NCBI GenBank assembly: GCA_029378245.1
Contig: JARKIF010000028.1
Location: 248,001-312,000 of the forward strand
DNA length: 64,000 nucleotides
Reading direction: 5' to 3'
From: Roridomyces roridus
Lineage: Eukaryota; Basidiomycota; Agaricomycetes; Agaricales; Mycenaceae
Below are positions 11,824-24,149 of this stretch, piece by piece. Made by a program: the position numbers and the translations under genes. Each line of letters begins with the position of its first letter. Within the stretch, counting starts at the first letter, position 1. The notes under the pieces were generated by a model. It did not search any database and was not told the origin of the DNA. It saw only the letters and a list, made by a program, of their open reading frames with translations.

Positions 11824-12648
11824 TATGAAGGCCCTTGGTGGACAAAAGGTGTTTTCTTGTTGCCACCACCACCATTTCCGTGACATCTTCGAAGATCTTG
11901 CAAGATTTGGCAAGATTTTCCAGTTTGTTCAAGATCTTGGAAGACATTGGATGATTGTCAACTTGCCCTGGTATTATTTGACCATCATCTTGCAAGATCT
12001 TGGGAAATTTCCTCCCCACAAGACCTTGAAAGTTTGTGCAAGTGCCACTGATTCATTTTGAGGCCACGGATTTGCCGCGAATGTTCAAAGATTTTGAAAG
12101 ATTGAAAGTCAAAATATGGCTCATCAAGTCTAATAGGGATGCAAGATCTCACCAGAGTTGGTGGTGCCGTAGTGGCCGAGTTCAAGCCGCAACTGTGATC
12201 AATCATTTTATGTTGAAGGGCGCAACAGAGTGATCTATCTGTTTCCTGGTGGTTCGGCTGCCAACGGATCAGCAACCCGAGTTGGTGGCAATCAGAAAAT
12301 CAGTGATTGCCATGTGGGATTTGCTCCGATACTTGCTGTCTTTAAGCTTCCAAGATCTTGTGACACTCCACAGAATTGGTGATTCCAGTATCAATTTTTT
12401 ATCTGTTTCCATTTGTTGTCTGACTCACAAGATCTTGCATCCTTGCAGTGCAGAAAATATCACCTGAACCCTGCTTAAAAGACGACATCATGCAAAAACT
12501 AGCAAGATATCAATGGATGTTGCAAGAACTTGATTCAACTTTCAAAATGAGCCAAATCTTTCAAGATCTTGAGATTTTTGTTGAGATTTGAAGAAAGAAC
12601 CACACATCCCTGCACAATTCCAGGTTTTGTCCACCAAGGACCCTCAAA
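11824..12648. mobile_element. Non-autonomous element with CAAGATCTTG palindromes, 825 bp
   Basis: Its ends are 24-bp inverted repeats with three differences (11824-11847 and 12625-12648); the shared core is CCTTGGTGGACAAAA. Both sides are flanked by GTAAAA (11818-11823 and 12649-12654), a probable target duplication. The interior has no coding frame. It carries repeated 10-bp palindromes CAAGATCTTG or half-sites, for example near 11892, 11931, 11991, 12350, 12429 and 12567. Such repeated internal sites are what a transposase or accessory protein would bind. No autonomous partner is seen in the window. Confidence 0.75.
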
Positions 12649-12654
12649 GTAAAA

Positions 12655-13075
12655 GAGACTACCAACTCGGAGAAGCCACCGGCACTAACTGCAGTTAAAT
12701 TCATGGAATGTTGAGGGTCCAGAAAGTTTGAGGGGGATATTGCAGGAAACAAGCTCTGCACGAGCTGAACAAAAATGATTGCCCTTTGATTTGATCAAAA
12801 AAGTGCTAGCTTCGACTTTGGAAGTAGACTTGAGCAGTGATACCATATAGATTTGACCTCGGCGGGGGCAACAATTGAGAGCTTATGACTCTGAGGGTAG
12901 ATGCAGAAACATTGCCGAATTTATCATTGCAACCGTGCCCGGCAGAGTAGGGGATGGCGCTTGCCGCCGCTACCGATCACAATCATGACATCTCCATGGC
13001 GATGTCAGCCATATAGTCGAGGCTATCACCCATCTTGCATTTTCTCTCCGCCTCCCTTTCCATCCACTGTTGTCC
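12655..13075 (+). promoter_or_regulatory. Upstream region of copy 1 with a conserved near-palindrome
   Basis: No gene. CATCTCCATGGCGATG at 12989-13004, about 70 bp before the start codon of copy 1, recurs upstream of copy 4 (54447-54462) and, with changes, of copy 5 (63469-63484). A pyrimidine-rich tract (ttttctctccgcctccctttcc) follows, as usual before fungal start sites. Its role as a binding site is inference from conservation. Confidence 0.35.
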
Positions 13076-16000
13076 ATGACCCGGGGCTCTGCGCGGAACG
13101 AGATCCACGCCCGTTCAGTCACCCTCGAAACCCAGGACTCGGCCGATTCTACTCTTCTAGGCAAACCTCGTCCACGTTCGTAGCCATGCACTTCCCTCTT
13201 CTTCTCAATTCGCTGAAGGGACATAGAGCCAGCAGAGATGAAATCTTCTCATCAACGCAGCCTTCTTTCACTGTCTTTACATCTGGCGCTAGTCGTCATC
13301 CAGATCGTTCTCCTCGTTGTGTGGCAGCAGGGTGGGAGCACCGAGTGGTTTTCAGTGCGGATCATGAGCTGTTTGTGGCTCGGCTCGTCAAGGGAGTCTT
13401 GACGCCTTTCATCACGGTATGAGTCTACATTTTGCGGTTACTGTACCTGTGTGCTTATCGTTTAATCCAGCTATATTGCGCTCTCCTTGTCTTCGTCATG
13501 CAGTCCCTGGCCCTTCGCCGCGACCTTCACAAGAGGCAGTTGCTCACAGCAATGCACGACAACGCCGACGCTTGGTCTGGTCTAGGCTCGGCCATCGTAC
13601 GACTATGGCAACAGTGGGATGTTCCTGCGTCGCCGATAGGTGTCCTCTCCGCCCTGAGCTATCTGGCCAGCATCCTGGTTCTGCATACAGCGTTTCCTGG
13701 AGTGGCAGCGCCGCAGTTTCTCTTGGTCAACCAATCCGTACCCATTTCGACGCAAAGCCTTCCGGCGTTCGACCTCTCGGGAGTGAACGCAAACAATAGA
13801 CAGGCTCTCTTGTATGGCGGTGACTTGATCTGCCTTTATATTGCCTACTTAAATTCTATCAGGAACGCTGCGGGGCAGTATGCAGGGGCGTCTCTGTCCT
13901 TCCTCCCCTTCCTCACTCCCATCAATACCCTGGGACTTCACGAGGCTACCCTGTACGATGTAATTGGACCGAACGCCGGCACAGGCTCTGTACGCGTGAA
14001 TGCTACCGGTTTCAACATCAGCTGTGGATACATACCAGATACGGCATACAACACCACGGCGCAGAGTATAAATGTCAGTGGAACGGAGTACTTTCTGGGA
14101 ATCGCTAGTAGGTTTTATGTTTTGTTTCGAAAAATTGGACCAGTTGACGCGCGGGGCAGACACCGACGTCATCACCACGGTGGGATTTACCCCAGAATCA
14201 CAATCCCCCAGTGCGTTCGCTGCCTTGTCTATTCATCTTGAATTTAACCAATCGTTGTATCCATCCGACCCCAACGTAGTCTCCATCACCTTCCCATCCC
14301 CCGCAGTATTCTACACTACCATCCCGGTCTTGGACTCGAACAACAACACCGCCCCTTGGATCAATTTGAATGGCTTTGGTGCCCAGGCGGTTCAAGTCTT
14401 CCGGTGCTCGCACGGGCTCGTCGAGCAGACGGTTTTCGTGGATGCTCAATCACACAACCTTACTTCCGACACGCCGTCAATCGAGAAGGGCACATCAACG
14501 TGGGTGCCATTCTCTGGCCAACTGGATGATTTATCTACTGCGGCGTTCTCGGATGGCAAGAGTGGGTTCCTAGATATTGTGCGTAACGTCGGTCCAAATT
14601 GGATATGCAAACGAGGTTGATTTTTCGACCCAGTGGGAAGGATGGTATTCAGTGATGCCAGAAGCCGAAGCTCCTCCTCTCTTGTCGGCTGAATCGACCA
14701 ACGTTGGTTTGTCGGTGGCGGATATGTTCGTTGTTCTGACTTCTGTTGTCCTCACTCGACTCATTGACAACTTTGAAATCACATAGGGCGTTGTTGCAGC
14801 AATTACAGTTGTATCCATTCAACACCACTCTCCGAAACAGCGTCTACCTCCATGAGGTCGAAAACCAATTGGCCAAAATTGTGGCGTCGATGTTCTGGAC
14901 ACGTGAGTTTGCTTTGGTTCAACGCAAATGACTCATTGACGTCTACGCAGTGGGTCACGCTCCCACCACGTCAGCGTCTACATCTTTAGCACAACCTTTC
15001 AATGTTTCACTCCTCGCTGGTCAAGCAGTCGTCTCAGGTCCCATGATTCAGAATCGCCTGGATGTGAGTCAGCCACAAATTATTCTGTTCGCGTTCAAAG
15101 ACTGAGGGGTCTACGGCAGTTCAACATCATCTCCGTCCGTGCAATATTACGATTGTCCTTTTTCCTTTGGGCTGATACAAACTACCTAGATTGTGCAATG
15201 TCTGGTCGCTTCATTGGTACTTCTGGCTCTCTCATTGAGGTTTTCCTGTTTGGGACCGCGGGAGGCTCACACGACGAAGACGAAGATCGACAGCTTGGAT
15301 GTGCTCCAAAGTATCTGGCTGTACCGGGACCACCCCGAGCTTGCTGCGAGCCTGGAGCAAGTGCAAGTCCCGACGGATTTGAATCTGCGGCGGGCGGGAA
15401 TGATGCGCGTGCAGTTGATAGATGGCACTGCGCCCATGCGGGAGATGTTGAAAGAGTTTGGAGAGATGTCGGAAGATGCAGACGTCAGTCTCTCGGAGAC
15501 GAAATATCCTCCTGGAAAACAGGGTTCAAAAGGTATTACAGACTCTGTTAGGAAATCGGGAGGCTGACAAACCTTAAGAACGAGAAAGACGGGGTTCAAC
15601 GTGGAAATCCGATTTGGTCTTGAGCCTGGTGTCCACCATCTTACACTCAGGACTCGTTCTCATCCATTTGATTCTTGCCGTGCTCTGTGGCATGGGTCTC
15701 GAGCACAGGATTACCTTCTCTCTGTCGCAACAATCTTTCGTGGCTTGGTTGATCAGTACGCTTGCTACAGTTTTCATAACCGTGCGTTCTTCTCCTACTA
15801 ATATCCTTCCGTTTCTCATTCGTCGCAGATCTACACAGCCGGGCTCTTGTTTCTCACCCAGACCCTTTCCATCAAGCATAATCTTCGCAAGACGCAGACG
15901 CTTACCGTCACTCACGACACCGTGGCTGCCTGGCGGGGTATTGGGTCTGCACTGACGTCCATGTGCAGCCACACCCCGTCACTCTCTGCCGTCTTCCCCG

Positions 16001-17779
16001 TCTTCATGTACCTCGGGGGAATCTTCATTCTGCATATCTCCTCCCCGGGGCTGCTCACGGTGCAGACGTTCAACTCCACACTCCCGGCACCTGTCCAGAC
16101 TCAAAGTATCCCTAACTTTGCATTCTCCGGGTACGACCCTTCCAGCATCGAAGCTCGGTTAGATCCATTGTGCGTTCGTTGTTCTTGAGATGAATGCAGA
16201 CAAGTTGACGCGTTTACCAGACACAGTCCCTTGCTCTACGCCCGTGGAACATTCTTTTATCTGCCGTTCGTCAATTCCAGCTCTCCAACGCTGGGGCTTG
16301 AGGGAGGGACTCTGTACGGCGTCTTGAGCAGCTCCGATCCGGGTTCCGCCACCAGTTCCGGACTGGGCACCGCCATCGTCGATTCCGTCCAACTCAACAT
16401 GACTTGCGGGTACTTTGCGGATCCGGTGGTTAATTTCACATCAGGTAAAATCACTATCCTTGGGCTGGACTATACGCCTGCATACACCGGTGAGTCTTAT
16501 TTCCAATTGAAGCGGGCGCCCGCATTCATTGCCATATGTTAGATATCGGAATCATCTCAACACTGCAATACGTGCCCGATGGCAACTCGGTACCGGCCAA
16601 CTTCAGTGCAGACAACGTGACTGGGTCACCGTTCACCTCTTCTGCCCTTTTCTACAGCACGGTTCCGATTTCCGACTCGGCTGGTAATACTGGCCCATTG
16701 GTGGATATTTCTGGTATACAAGGCCTCGACGGCGTTGCCAAGATTCAAATTTTCGGATGTTCGTTGAGCCTGGTGAACGGGAGCGTCACTGTCGATTCCC
16801 AATCTCGGTTGCTGTCAAACGAGCAGGCAGTCCAGAAGGATTCTTCCGTGTGGTCGCCTTTTCAAAGCACCAAGGCGGAATCCAAGAATGCCTACGATGT
16901 TCTTGTGAACGATGTGTGTTGAATAACCCTTGATCCAGACGTCTAAAGTGTTTGTTTTTCAGTGGGACTCCTGGTATATCGCCATGCCGGATTCAAACAG
17001 TCCACAAATCGTTGACCAGGCCGATTCCGAAATCACCGTAGCCGAAGTGTTGGTGTTCAACCTCGCTTGTCGTTCTTTCTCTCTTCTAATGTGAATTTCA
17101 TTCCCAGGTTTTTCATGGAACGATTTAACCTCAACTCTACCGGGTCATCCGTCACTTTGCATCAGTTCGAGGATGCGCTCGCCGAGCTTGTTGCTTCGAT
17201 GTATTGGACTCGTGAGTACCGGCTCGCCCCCAAAGTTCAGAGTCAAGCCCTAATGATTCTCGCCCAGTCGGTCACATACCTCCGATCCCGGGCTTCGCTC
17301 CTGCGAGCTTGGAGCCCAATGGCCCTCCACCTGTCGAGGTCTCGCTGCTCCGAGGAAACGCCGTGTTCTTGTCGGTCAATTTCGAAGCAACACTGGATGT
17401 AAGCCCTTTCTCCGCCCGAATTGATACAGAAATTGAATAACATCGCAGGCTAATATGAGTTTTGTGAGCGGCATATCCCCAGCGTCCCGAGTTGAAGTAA
17501 CGACTGACTGACTTTGTTATCAAGATCATCCTAGGAATGGGGGTATCCGCCGTACTATTCCTTCTTGCCCTCCAGTTCTCAGTTTTCCGCAATCCCAGCC
17601 GAGACGAGGAAGTCATCAGCGGAATGGGCCCACTCCATATCATCTGGCTCTACCGCAACCATCCGGAGCTCGAGGCGGAATTGAAGCAAGTTATCAATCC
17701 AACCACAGCCAAGCTACGCGAAGCTGGAATGGTGCCAACACGATTGGCTGGGCTGAGGGCGAAACACTTCATATGGTAG
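13076..17779 (+). pseudogene. Two-module membrane protein, copy 1 (one-base frameshift)
   Basis: Twenty exons can be joined: 13076-13175, 13227-13416, 13471-13811, 13863-14107, 14160-14210, 14280-14578, 14634-14725, 14787-14902, 14951-15063, 15120-15134, 15190-15532, 15579-15781, 15829-16169, 16221-16489, 16543-16913, 16963-17048, 17108-17211, 17268-17398, 17449-17463, 17525-17779. Module A ends and module B begins inside the join at 15532/15579, so both modules lie in one protein of about 1,226 aa. Each module has three membrane segments, a beta-rich ectodomain with many N-x-S/T sites, a further membrane segment and a tail with the motif WLYR(N/D)HPEL. In exon 2, near 13331, one base is missing relative to the other copies: the frame shifts between the first membrane segment and GWEHRVVFS. 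Everything else is open. It is either a very young pseudogene or an assembly error. The family is unknown to me. Confidence 0.8.
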
Positions 17780-18837
17780 TTATCTCGGGCATATACAATT
17801 TATTTATTCCTCCACAAGAGAGTACTTCATCCCAACCGATGCCTTCGGCCCAGAGAATTGGCCGCTTGTATATATTTGTTTCGGGTTTTGGCGTCAGTTC
17901 ACCGTCGGCTTAGTCTACGGCTGGCGCACGGCGGCAACCGGGAACAATTGGGTTGCCATCCCGAGCGCTTCGGCACACCGGCCCATGTCAAGGAATACAG
18001 ATCTAGATAAACCGAGTAGCCGAGAACGAGGAAGCGAAAGGACATTCTCATTTCTGCGCCACTGGATTTGCTTTCGGATTATCTTGGGTCATTTTCTCAT
18101 TGATTTGGCACATGCTAACTGGATTGATTTCAGTGGCCGGGATCACCTCGGGATCATTCTTGCTCGCTCCCGACTCAGCCTTCCGTCGTCCGCATCCGTA
18201 GTCTCAGCCTCTGCGAGTCCCGGTTCCCGCGAGCAATGTGCATCCCTGATGACATTCCGCGGCTCACCGACTCTGTGCTATCTCTGAAAGATGCTGCCGG
18301 CCGCTCAGCGACGTTCCACGTGTCGTGCGGCGATTTGGTCTTCTCTCGCAGCAGCCTCAGATGCATCCTGCCTGCTCTCCGTCCCTATGCCAATCCCTCT
18401 ATTGATTGTGTTCTCTGGCTTCCGATCCCACCATGCATGCGTTACGTCGTAAATTTGGGTACGTGTCCATTTATCGGCGTCTTCAACTCGGTCTCCTCAC
18501 GATCACGGTTCTCAGATGCCCACGACATCCATCTGTCACCGAGCGTCGGAAAGAATTATACATCTTGGGTAACAAGTTCGTTCCAAGCGGACAGAAGGGT
18601 GTTTACAGCTTCATGGCGATGCCGCCAGCCTAAGTATTAATCCAGGCTGTCGTCTATTCCTGGCCCCGCAAATGGCAAAATCCTCTCAACGCTTGGCATC
18701 TTCGTGCATAGTATCCTGCATACTCTCACGCTGGAGAGGCAGTGCAAGTCCCGGCCTCAGGTTCCCGGCGATGCACTCCGATCTGGGTTACCATATATCT
18801 TTGGTCCTATAATCTCTCAGACCGCCCTTTCCTCTCC
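17780..18837 (+). other. Spacer between copies 1 and 2; no supported gene
   Basis: Overlapping frames exist at 18236-18640 (+) and 18406-18633 (+), the second ending in GQKGVYSFMAMPPA, with a possible intron at about 18459-18514. Neither extends through clean splice sites into a longer protein, and I recognise no family. They may be a relic of a gene that sat between the tandem copies. The last 100 bp are the 5' region of copy 2. Confidence 0.3.
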
Positions 18838-21800
18838 ATGGACCGGTCCCGCGCGCAGGAGGAGACTCAGGACGGCTCAGTGACCGTCATCACTCAGGAT
18901 GAGTCGGGGCCCAAGGAAACTCTTCTAGGCAACCCGGCGGGTTCGTCACCTCTCTTGCAATCCCCCCCATGCCGTGGCATTCTTTTATTATCCTTACATG
19001 TGGCCCTCGTCGCCATCCAGCTCGTGCTCCTCTTTGTGTGGCATCAAGGGTGGGAACACCGAATAGTTTTCAGTGTGAATCATGAACTGCGGGTGGCTCA
19101 ACTCGTAAAGGGGATTTTGACAACTTTTATCACGGTACGACGCGTGCTTCTCGCGGCTAAAGTGAGCTCACCTTGCCTTTAGCTGTATTCCGCTCTACTT
19201 GTCTTCCTCATGCAATCTCTCGCTCTCCGTCGCGACCTTCACAAGAATCAGCTGCTCACAGCAACGCACGACAACGCCGTTGCTTGGTCGAGCCTAGGCT
19301 CGGCCATCGTACGACTTTGGCAACAGCGCGCCCTTCCTGCGTCGACCGTCGGCGTCCTCTGCGCCCTGACATATCTCGCCGGAATCTCGGTGCTCCATAC
19401 AGCATTTCCTGGGGTGGCTGCACCGCAGTCTCTCTTCGTCAATCAGTCAATGCCCATCTCCACGCAAAGCCTTCCTGTTTTCGATCTCTCCGGCGTTTAC
19501 CAGAACAATAGCCAGAATTTCTTGTAAGGCGACAACTTCATCTTCTCTTGGAGCCTCACTTCAATTCTCACCAGAAACGCTGCGGAGCAGTACGCAGGCG
19601 GCTCATTGTCTTTCCTGCCTTTCCTCACCCCGAGAAATACACTGGGACTTCACGGGGCAACCTTGTACGACGTACTTGCACCGAACGCGGGAACAGGACC
19701 TGTCCGTGTCAACGCTACGGGCTTCAATATCAGCTGTGGATACATCCCGGCTACGGCTTTCAACGCCACGGCGCAGAGTATCAACGTTGGTGGGCTGGAT
19801 TATTTTCTGGAAATGTCCGGTGCGCTTGTCGTTTGCTTCGAAATGTTGTCGAAATGCGACCCGTGGAGCTCAACCTCACGTTAGATGAAAACGTCATCGC
19901 AACGGTGCCATTGAGTATGAACGCAACCTCAGGTGTGTTTCCTTGTTTCTTCCTCTTGAAACTCTGTGAACCGATATACAGCCCTCACCTTCCCGTCGCC
20001 CGCCGTGTTCTACACCAGCATCCCAGTCCTGGACTCGAGCAACAACGCCGCCCCTTGGATCAACCTGACGAGAACATGCCTCCAGGTCTTTCGGTGCTCC
20101 CTCACGTTGGTCGAGCAGACGGTTCTCGTCGATGCTCAATCACGCAACCTCACGTCGTTTGCTTTCGAGATGCCCAAAGAGAAGGAAACCTCGACTTGGG
20201 TGCCATTTTCTGGTCGACTCAACAATCTTTCGAGTGCGGGATTCGCAAATGGCGCTCGAGGGTTCCTGGATATCGTGCGTAATCAGTTACGTGATCGGGA
20301 ATTTATGCAAACGTACTAAGTGATTATTTCAAACCCAGTGGGAAGCGTGGTATACATCAATGCCAGAAACTCAAGCTCCCTTCACCATGAATTCAATCAG
20401 CATGAGTACAGTGGCGGATATGTGTGTTCTTTGAAATCATCGTTAGACGACGGGTGCGTCAACTCTGAACTCACTTAGTGTTTTGCTTCAACAATTGGGG
20501 TTGTACCCGTTCAACAACACTCTCCGAAACGCCGTCTACCTCCATGAGGTAGAGAACCAGTTGGCCAAGATTGTGGCCTCCATGTTCTGGACACGTGAGT
20601 TTATTTAATCAGCTGATGTTCTGGTTCAACATCATTGGTGGCCCGCATACGTAGTGGGCCACGTTCCTCCCCCCTCAGCGTACACGCCCTCAGGAAATGC
20701 AAAGCCTTTCAACGTTTCCCTCCTCGCTGGCCAAGCTGTCGTATCGCAGGCCGTTATTGAAGACCGTCTGGATGTGAGTCTAGTGCAGGTTGTTTTCATC
20801 CCGAGACTTACACTGTGGGCTACGAACAGTTGAACATCATCTCTGTCTGTGGAATGTTTCGATGATTGTGTTTGATGTTATTGATATAAACTTCCTAGAT
20901 CTTAGAGTGCCTGGGTGCGTCACTCGTACTTCTGGGTCTCTCATTTCGATTTTCCCGGATGGAACGACGAGATGCCCGTGTGATGAAAATCAACACGCTG
21001 GATGTACTTCAAACTATCTGGTTATACCGACACCACCCTAAGCTCATCGCCAGCTTGGAGCAAGTGCAATACCCCACAGATTTGGCTGTGCGGCGGTCGG
21101 GAATGCTGCGGGTGCGGTTAATAGATGGGGCGGTGCGTATGCACATGCGAGAGGACTCCGGAGATATATTGGAATGCAGCGACCCACTTTCGGGTACGGT
21201 GTACTCAACTAAAATAACATGCAGGGAGACCGCCGAGGTTGATGGACCGTCAACGTGGACCTCGGATTTATTCTTGAGCCTGGCGTCCACCCTCCTGCAC
21301 TCTGCACTCGTGGTCATCCATTTACTTCTAGCTACACTGTGCGGCATGAAACTCGAGCACAGGATTACCTTCCCCCTTGCACAACAATCTTTCGTCGCTT
21401 GGCTAGCCAGCTCGGTCGCTACACTGTTCATAACCGTACGTGTCCCTCCCTCGGAGTCCCTCCAATCTTATAACTATGTCATTCGTCGTAGATATACACA
21501 GCCGGGCTTGTGTTTCTGACGCAGACACTCTCCATCAAGTGTAGCCTCACCAAGACGCAGATGCTCACTGTGACGCATGACACCGTGGCTGCCTGGCAGG
21601 GATTTGGGTCCGCACTCTCGTCCATCGTGTGCCAAGCGCCATCACTTTCTGCCGTTGTCCCCGTCTTCGTGTACCTCCTGGGCATCTTGATTCTGCATAT
21701 CACATCCCCAGCTCTGCTAGTGGTGCAGGTATTCAACACCACTCTCCCGGTGCCTGTCACCACGCAAGGGATTCCCAAATTCGTGTTCTCCGGATATGAG

Positions 21801-23376
21801 CTCTCCAATGTGGAGGCCCTGACGGATGTATCGTGCGTTACTCTCGAGATGAGATGTATGCAAGTCGACTGATTTTCCGTGTTGTCCAGGCATAGCCCAT
21901 TGCTTTATGGCCAGGGAACATTCTTGTACCTTCCTTTTGTTGAATTCTCCAGTTCGCCGGTGCTGGGACTGCAGGGAGGGATGCTGTACGATGTCTTGAA
22001 CAACTCAGATTCTGGAACAGGGACCGCCACTGTCAATGCTGTCAGACTCAATATGTCTTGCGGGTATTTCGAGGATTTGGTGATCAATTCAACCGGGACA
22101 ACGACTATCCTCGGCACCAAATATGACCTTTCTGCCCGCGGTGAGAGCCACATCTAATGGAGGAACTCACGCTCATTGGTATGTCAGATATCGCGCTCGG
22201 AACTATCTCCATGCTGCATTCGCACTCCGCGGACCCACTCCCAATCCCCTTATCTTCAGGCCTTGGGGTGACGTTCCCGTCTCCTGGTCCCTTCTGCAGC
22301 ACGGTTCCCATTTCCGACTCAACTGGCAATACTGGACCGTTGGTCAATATCTCAGCAGCCCTCGACGGTGCACCGGATGTCCAGATTTTCGGATGTTCAC
22401 TAAGTCTGGTCAACGGGAGCGTTGCTGTGGACTCGCAATCTCGATTGCTGTCCGACGAATGGGCGTCCCGGAAGGATTCTTCCGTGTGGTCGCCATTTCA
22501 AGGTGCCGGTAACAAGGCAGCGTCTAGGGATCCCTACGATGCTCTCGTGAACGATGTAAGTGATCGCTACTTATCCAGAATGACCTTCCTTCTGAGGTTT
22601 CAGTGGGCCTCATGGTATAGCGTCATGCCAGACATCCCAACAACCTATGGCTCCGGGCTCGATTTTCAAAAAATGTGGCCGAAATGTTGGTGTTCAATCT
22701 CGGGTTCTTTCTTCCCACCAATCTCATTGTTCCAGGTTCTTCATCGAACGATTCAACCTCAGCCTCAACTCCACCACGTCGTCCGTCACCCTACATCAGT
22801 TCGAGGATGCTCTGGCTGAGCTCGTGGCTTCGATGTATTGGAGCTGTAAGTAACACTCAAGAGTATTGAGTTGGGGTCTGACACTGGTGCCAGTGGGTCA
22901 TATACCTCCGCTTTCGGGCTTCACTCCGACTAGCTTGGAGCCCAATGGCGCTCCGCCGGTTGAGGTCTCTCTGCTGGAAGGAAATGCCGTGTTCTTCCAG
23001 GATACGTTTGCAGCAAGGCTGGATGTAGGTTACGTTCTCCGCCCGAACTTGATGCAGAAATTGAAAAACATCGCAGGCTAATATGAGTTTTGTGAGTAAC
23101 ATGGAACATAGACCCACACTCTCACTCATTGTCTAGATCATCGCCGGCACTGTGGTATCCGCCGTGCTATTTCTTCTTTCCCTCCAGTTCTCAGTCTTCC
23201 GCCATCCCACCCGAGACGAGGAAATCATCAGTGGAATGGGCCCGCTCCATATCATCTGGCTTTACCGCAACCATCCGGAGCTCGAGGCGGAATTGGAGCA
23301 AGTCGGCGATCCAACCACTTCGAATCTACGGAAAGCTGGAATGGTGCCAACACGATTGGCTGGGCCGAGGGCATAG
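18838..23376 (+). CDS. Two-module membrane protein, copy 2 (intact, 1,206 aa)
   Basis: Eighteen exons close in one frame: 18838-19134, 19183-19523, 19575-19819, 19885-19932, 19982-20274, 20339-20421, 20479-20594, 20655-20773, 20830-20844, 20899-21435, 21492-21832, 21890-22140, 22188-22555, 22604-22674, 22736-22845, 22894-23024, 23077-23091, 23137-23376. Predicted membrane segments: about 48-68, 92-112, 153-172 and 518-536 (module A), then 645-667, 685-705, 749-768 and 1128-1147 (module B). The parts between the third and fourth segment of each module are beta-rich, Ser/Thr-rich and full of N-x-S/T, so probably extracellular. Each module ends with (L/I)W LYR-x-HP and an (R/K)(R/K)(S/A)GM(V/L) tail. 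Exon 10 runs without intron from the module A tail into module B, showing that the two modules are one protein. It is the only copy without a break. Function and family name unknown; a surface receptor or scaffold would fit. Confidence 0.82.
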
Positions 23377-23433
23377 AGTAGTTGTCTCGAGCATATACAA
23401 TTTATTTATTCCTACGCAAAGACTCCGAGTTCT

Positions 23434-24149
23434 TCAACCCGCCGCCGCCGAAGCCGCTGCCTCCGCCTAGGAAATCCCGAACATCAGCACAATGTACTTA
23501 TCAACGAGAAATTAAAACAACTCACATCCTGGCGCTTTATATCGGTCTGCAACACCGCCATCAACAAAAACATCCTCTCAAACTCGTCCTGCATCTCAAA
23601 CGGGAAGTAAATCACGGCTGGCTCGTTGTCATGGAGTAGCCGTGGGTGGTACGGCGTGAAGCGTACGATTCCGGTGGAGTTTTGTGCGAATTTGGGTACG
23701 GCCTGACACGCGTTGACGTCAATATTAATGCAACTCGGTTCCGCTCTCGGAAAGTGAACGGAACGCTGCTGAACGCACCAGAAGCTCCCGATGCCTATCC
23801 TGGTATTTCAGCGTGTACGGCCTACCGCCCCAATCCCATTCATGCTCCCTAAATCGATTCATCAGTCACCCCTCCTCCTCACCTCAACTGTTCAGAGTGG
23901 GACTCACCGACTCAACAACCCACCAACCCTCCTCTCAATATCATCCCACCTCCTCTTTACTCCACCAATCTCAAACATCTTCTCCTTCCAATAAATAATG
24001 CCCGTAAGCCCACTCGCAGCGCTTATCGTCGTCTCCTTGCGATGTAAGATCCCGCGCGTGGATGTCATGGTGTAGTGTACCGCGCCGTCGGGACCGACGA
24101 CGGCCGAGTGGATGAGTTTCTTGTCGAGGAATGTGAGGGGGAGGGTCAT
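23434..24149 (-). CDS. DUF6593-like protein (173 aa)
   Basis: Exons 24149-23908, 23848-23779, 23702-23526 and 23466-23434 join to 173 codons plus stop. The order of motifs fits the small basidiomycete family I know as DUF6593: LTFLDKKLIHSAVVGPDG, TTISAASGLTGIIYWKEK, WDWGGRPYTLKYQ, VRFTPYHPR and YFPFEMQDEFERMFLLMA. These proteins form a beta-barrel-like fold of unknown function. No signal peptide or membrane segment is present. The last exon adds only an Ala-rich tail. An upstream in-frame ATG at 24218 exists, but the family normally begins near the chosen one. It ends 57 bp from the stop of copy 2 and faces it (tail to tail). Decayed copies of this gene sit in the same position behind copies 3 and 5. 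Confidence 0.78.

Noticed and set aside
15064..15600. Module A and module B as two separate genes
   Set aside because: Joining at the 46-nt intron keeps the frame in four copies, and copy 2 has no intron or stop at the junction.
18236..18640. Possible gene between copies 1 and 2
   Set aside because: Two overlapping frames of similar length, no known motif and no convincing splice chain. Kept only as unassigned spacer.
19524..19532. Nonsense mutation (TAA) in copy 2
   Set aside because: The TAA is part of a GTAAGG donor of a 51-nt intron that is conserved in position in all copies; copy 2 remains in frame after splicing.
22660..22690. Frameshift in copy 2 near the FFIERFN exon
   Set aside because: Using the donor GTGGCC at 22675 instead of the homologous GTTGGT at 22686 keeps the frame, so no break is needed.
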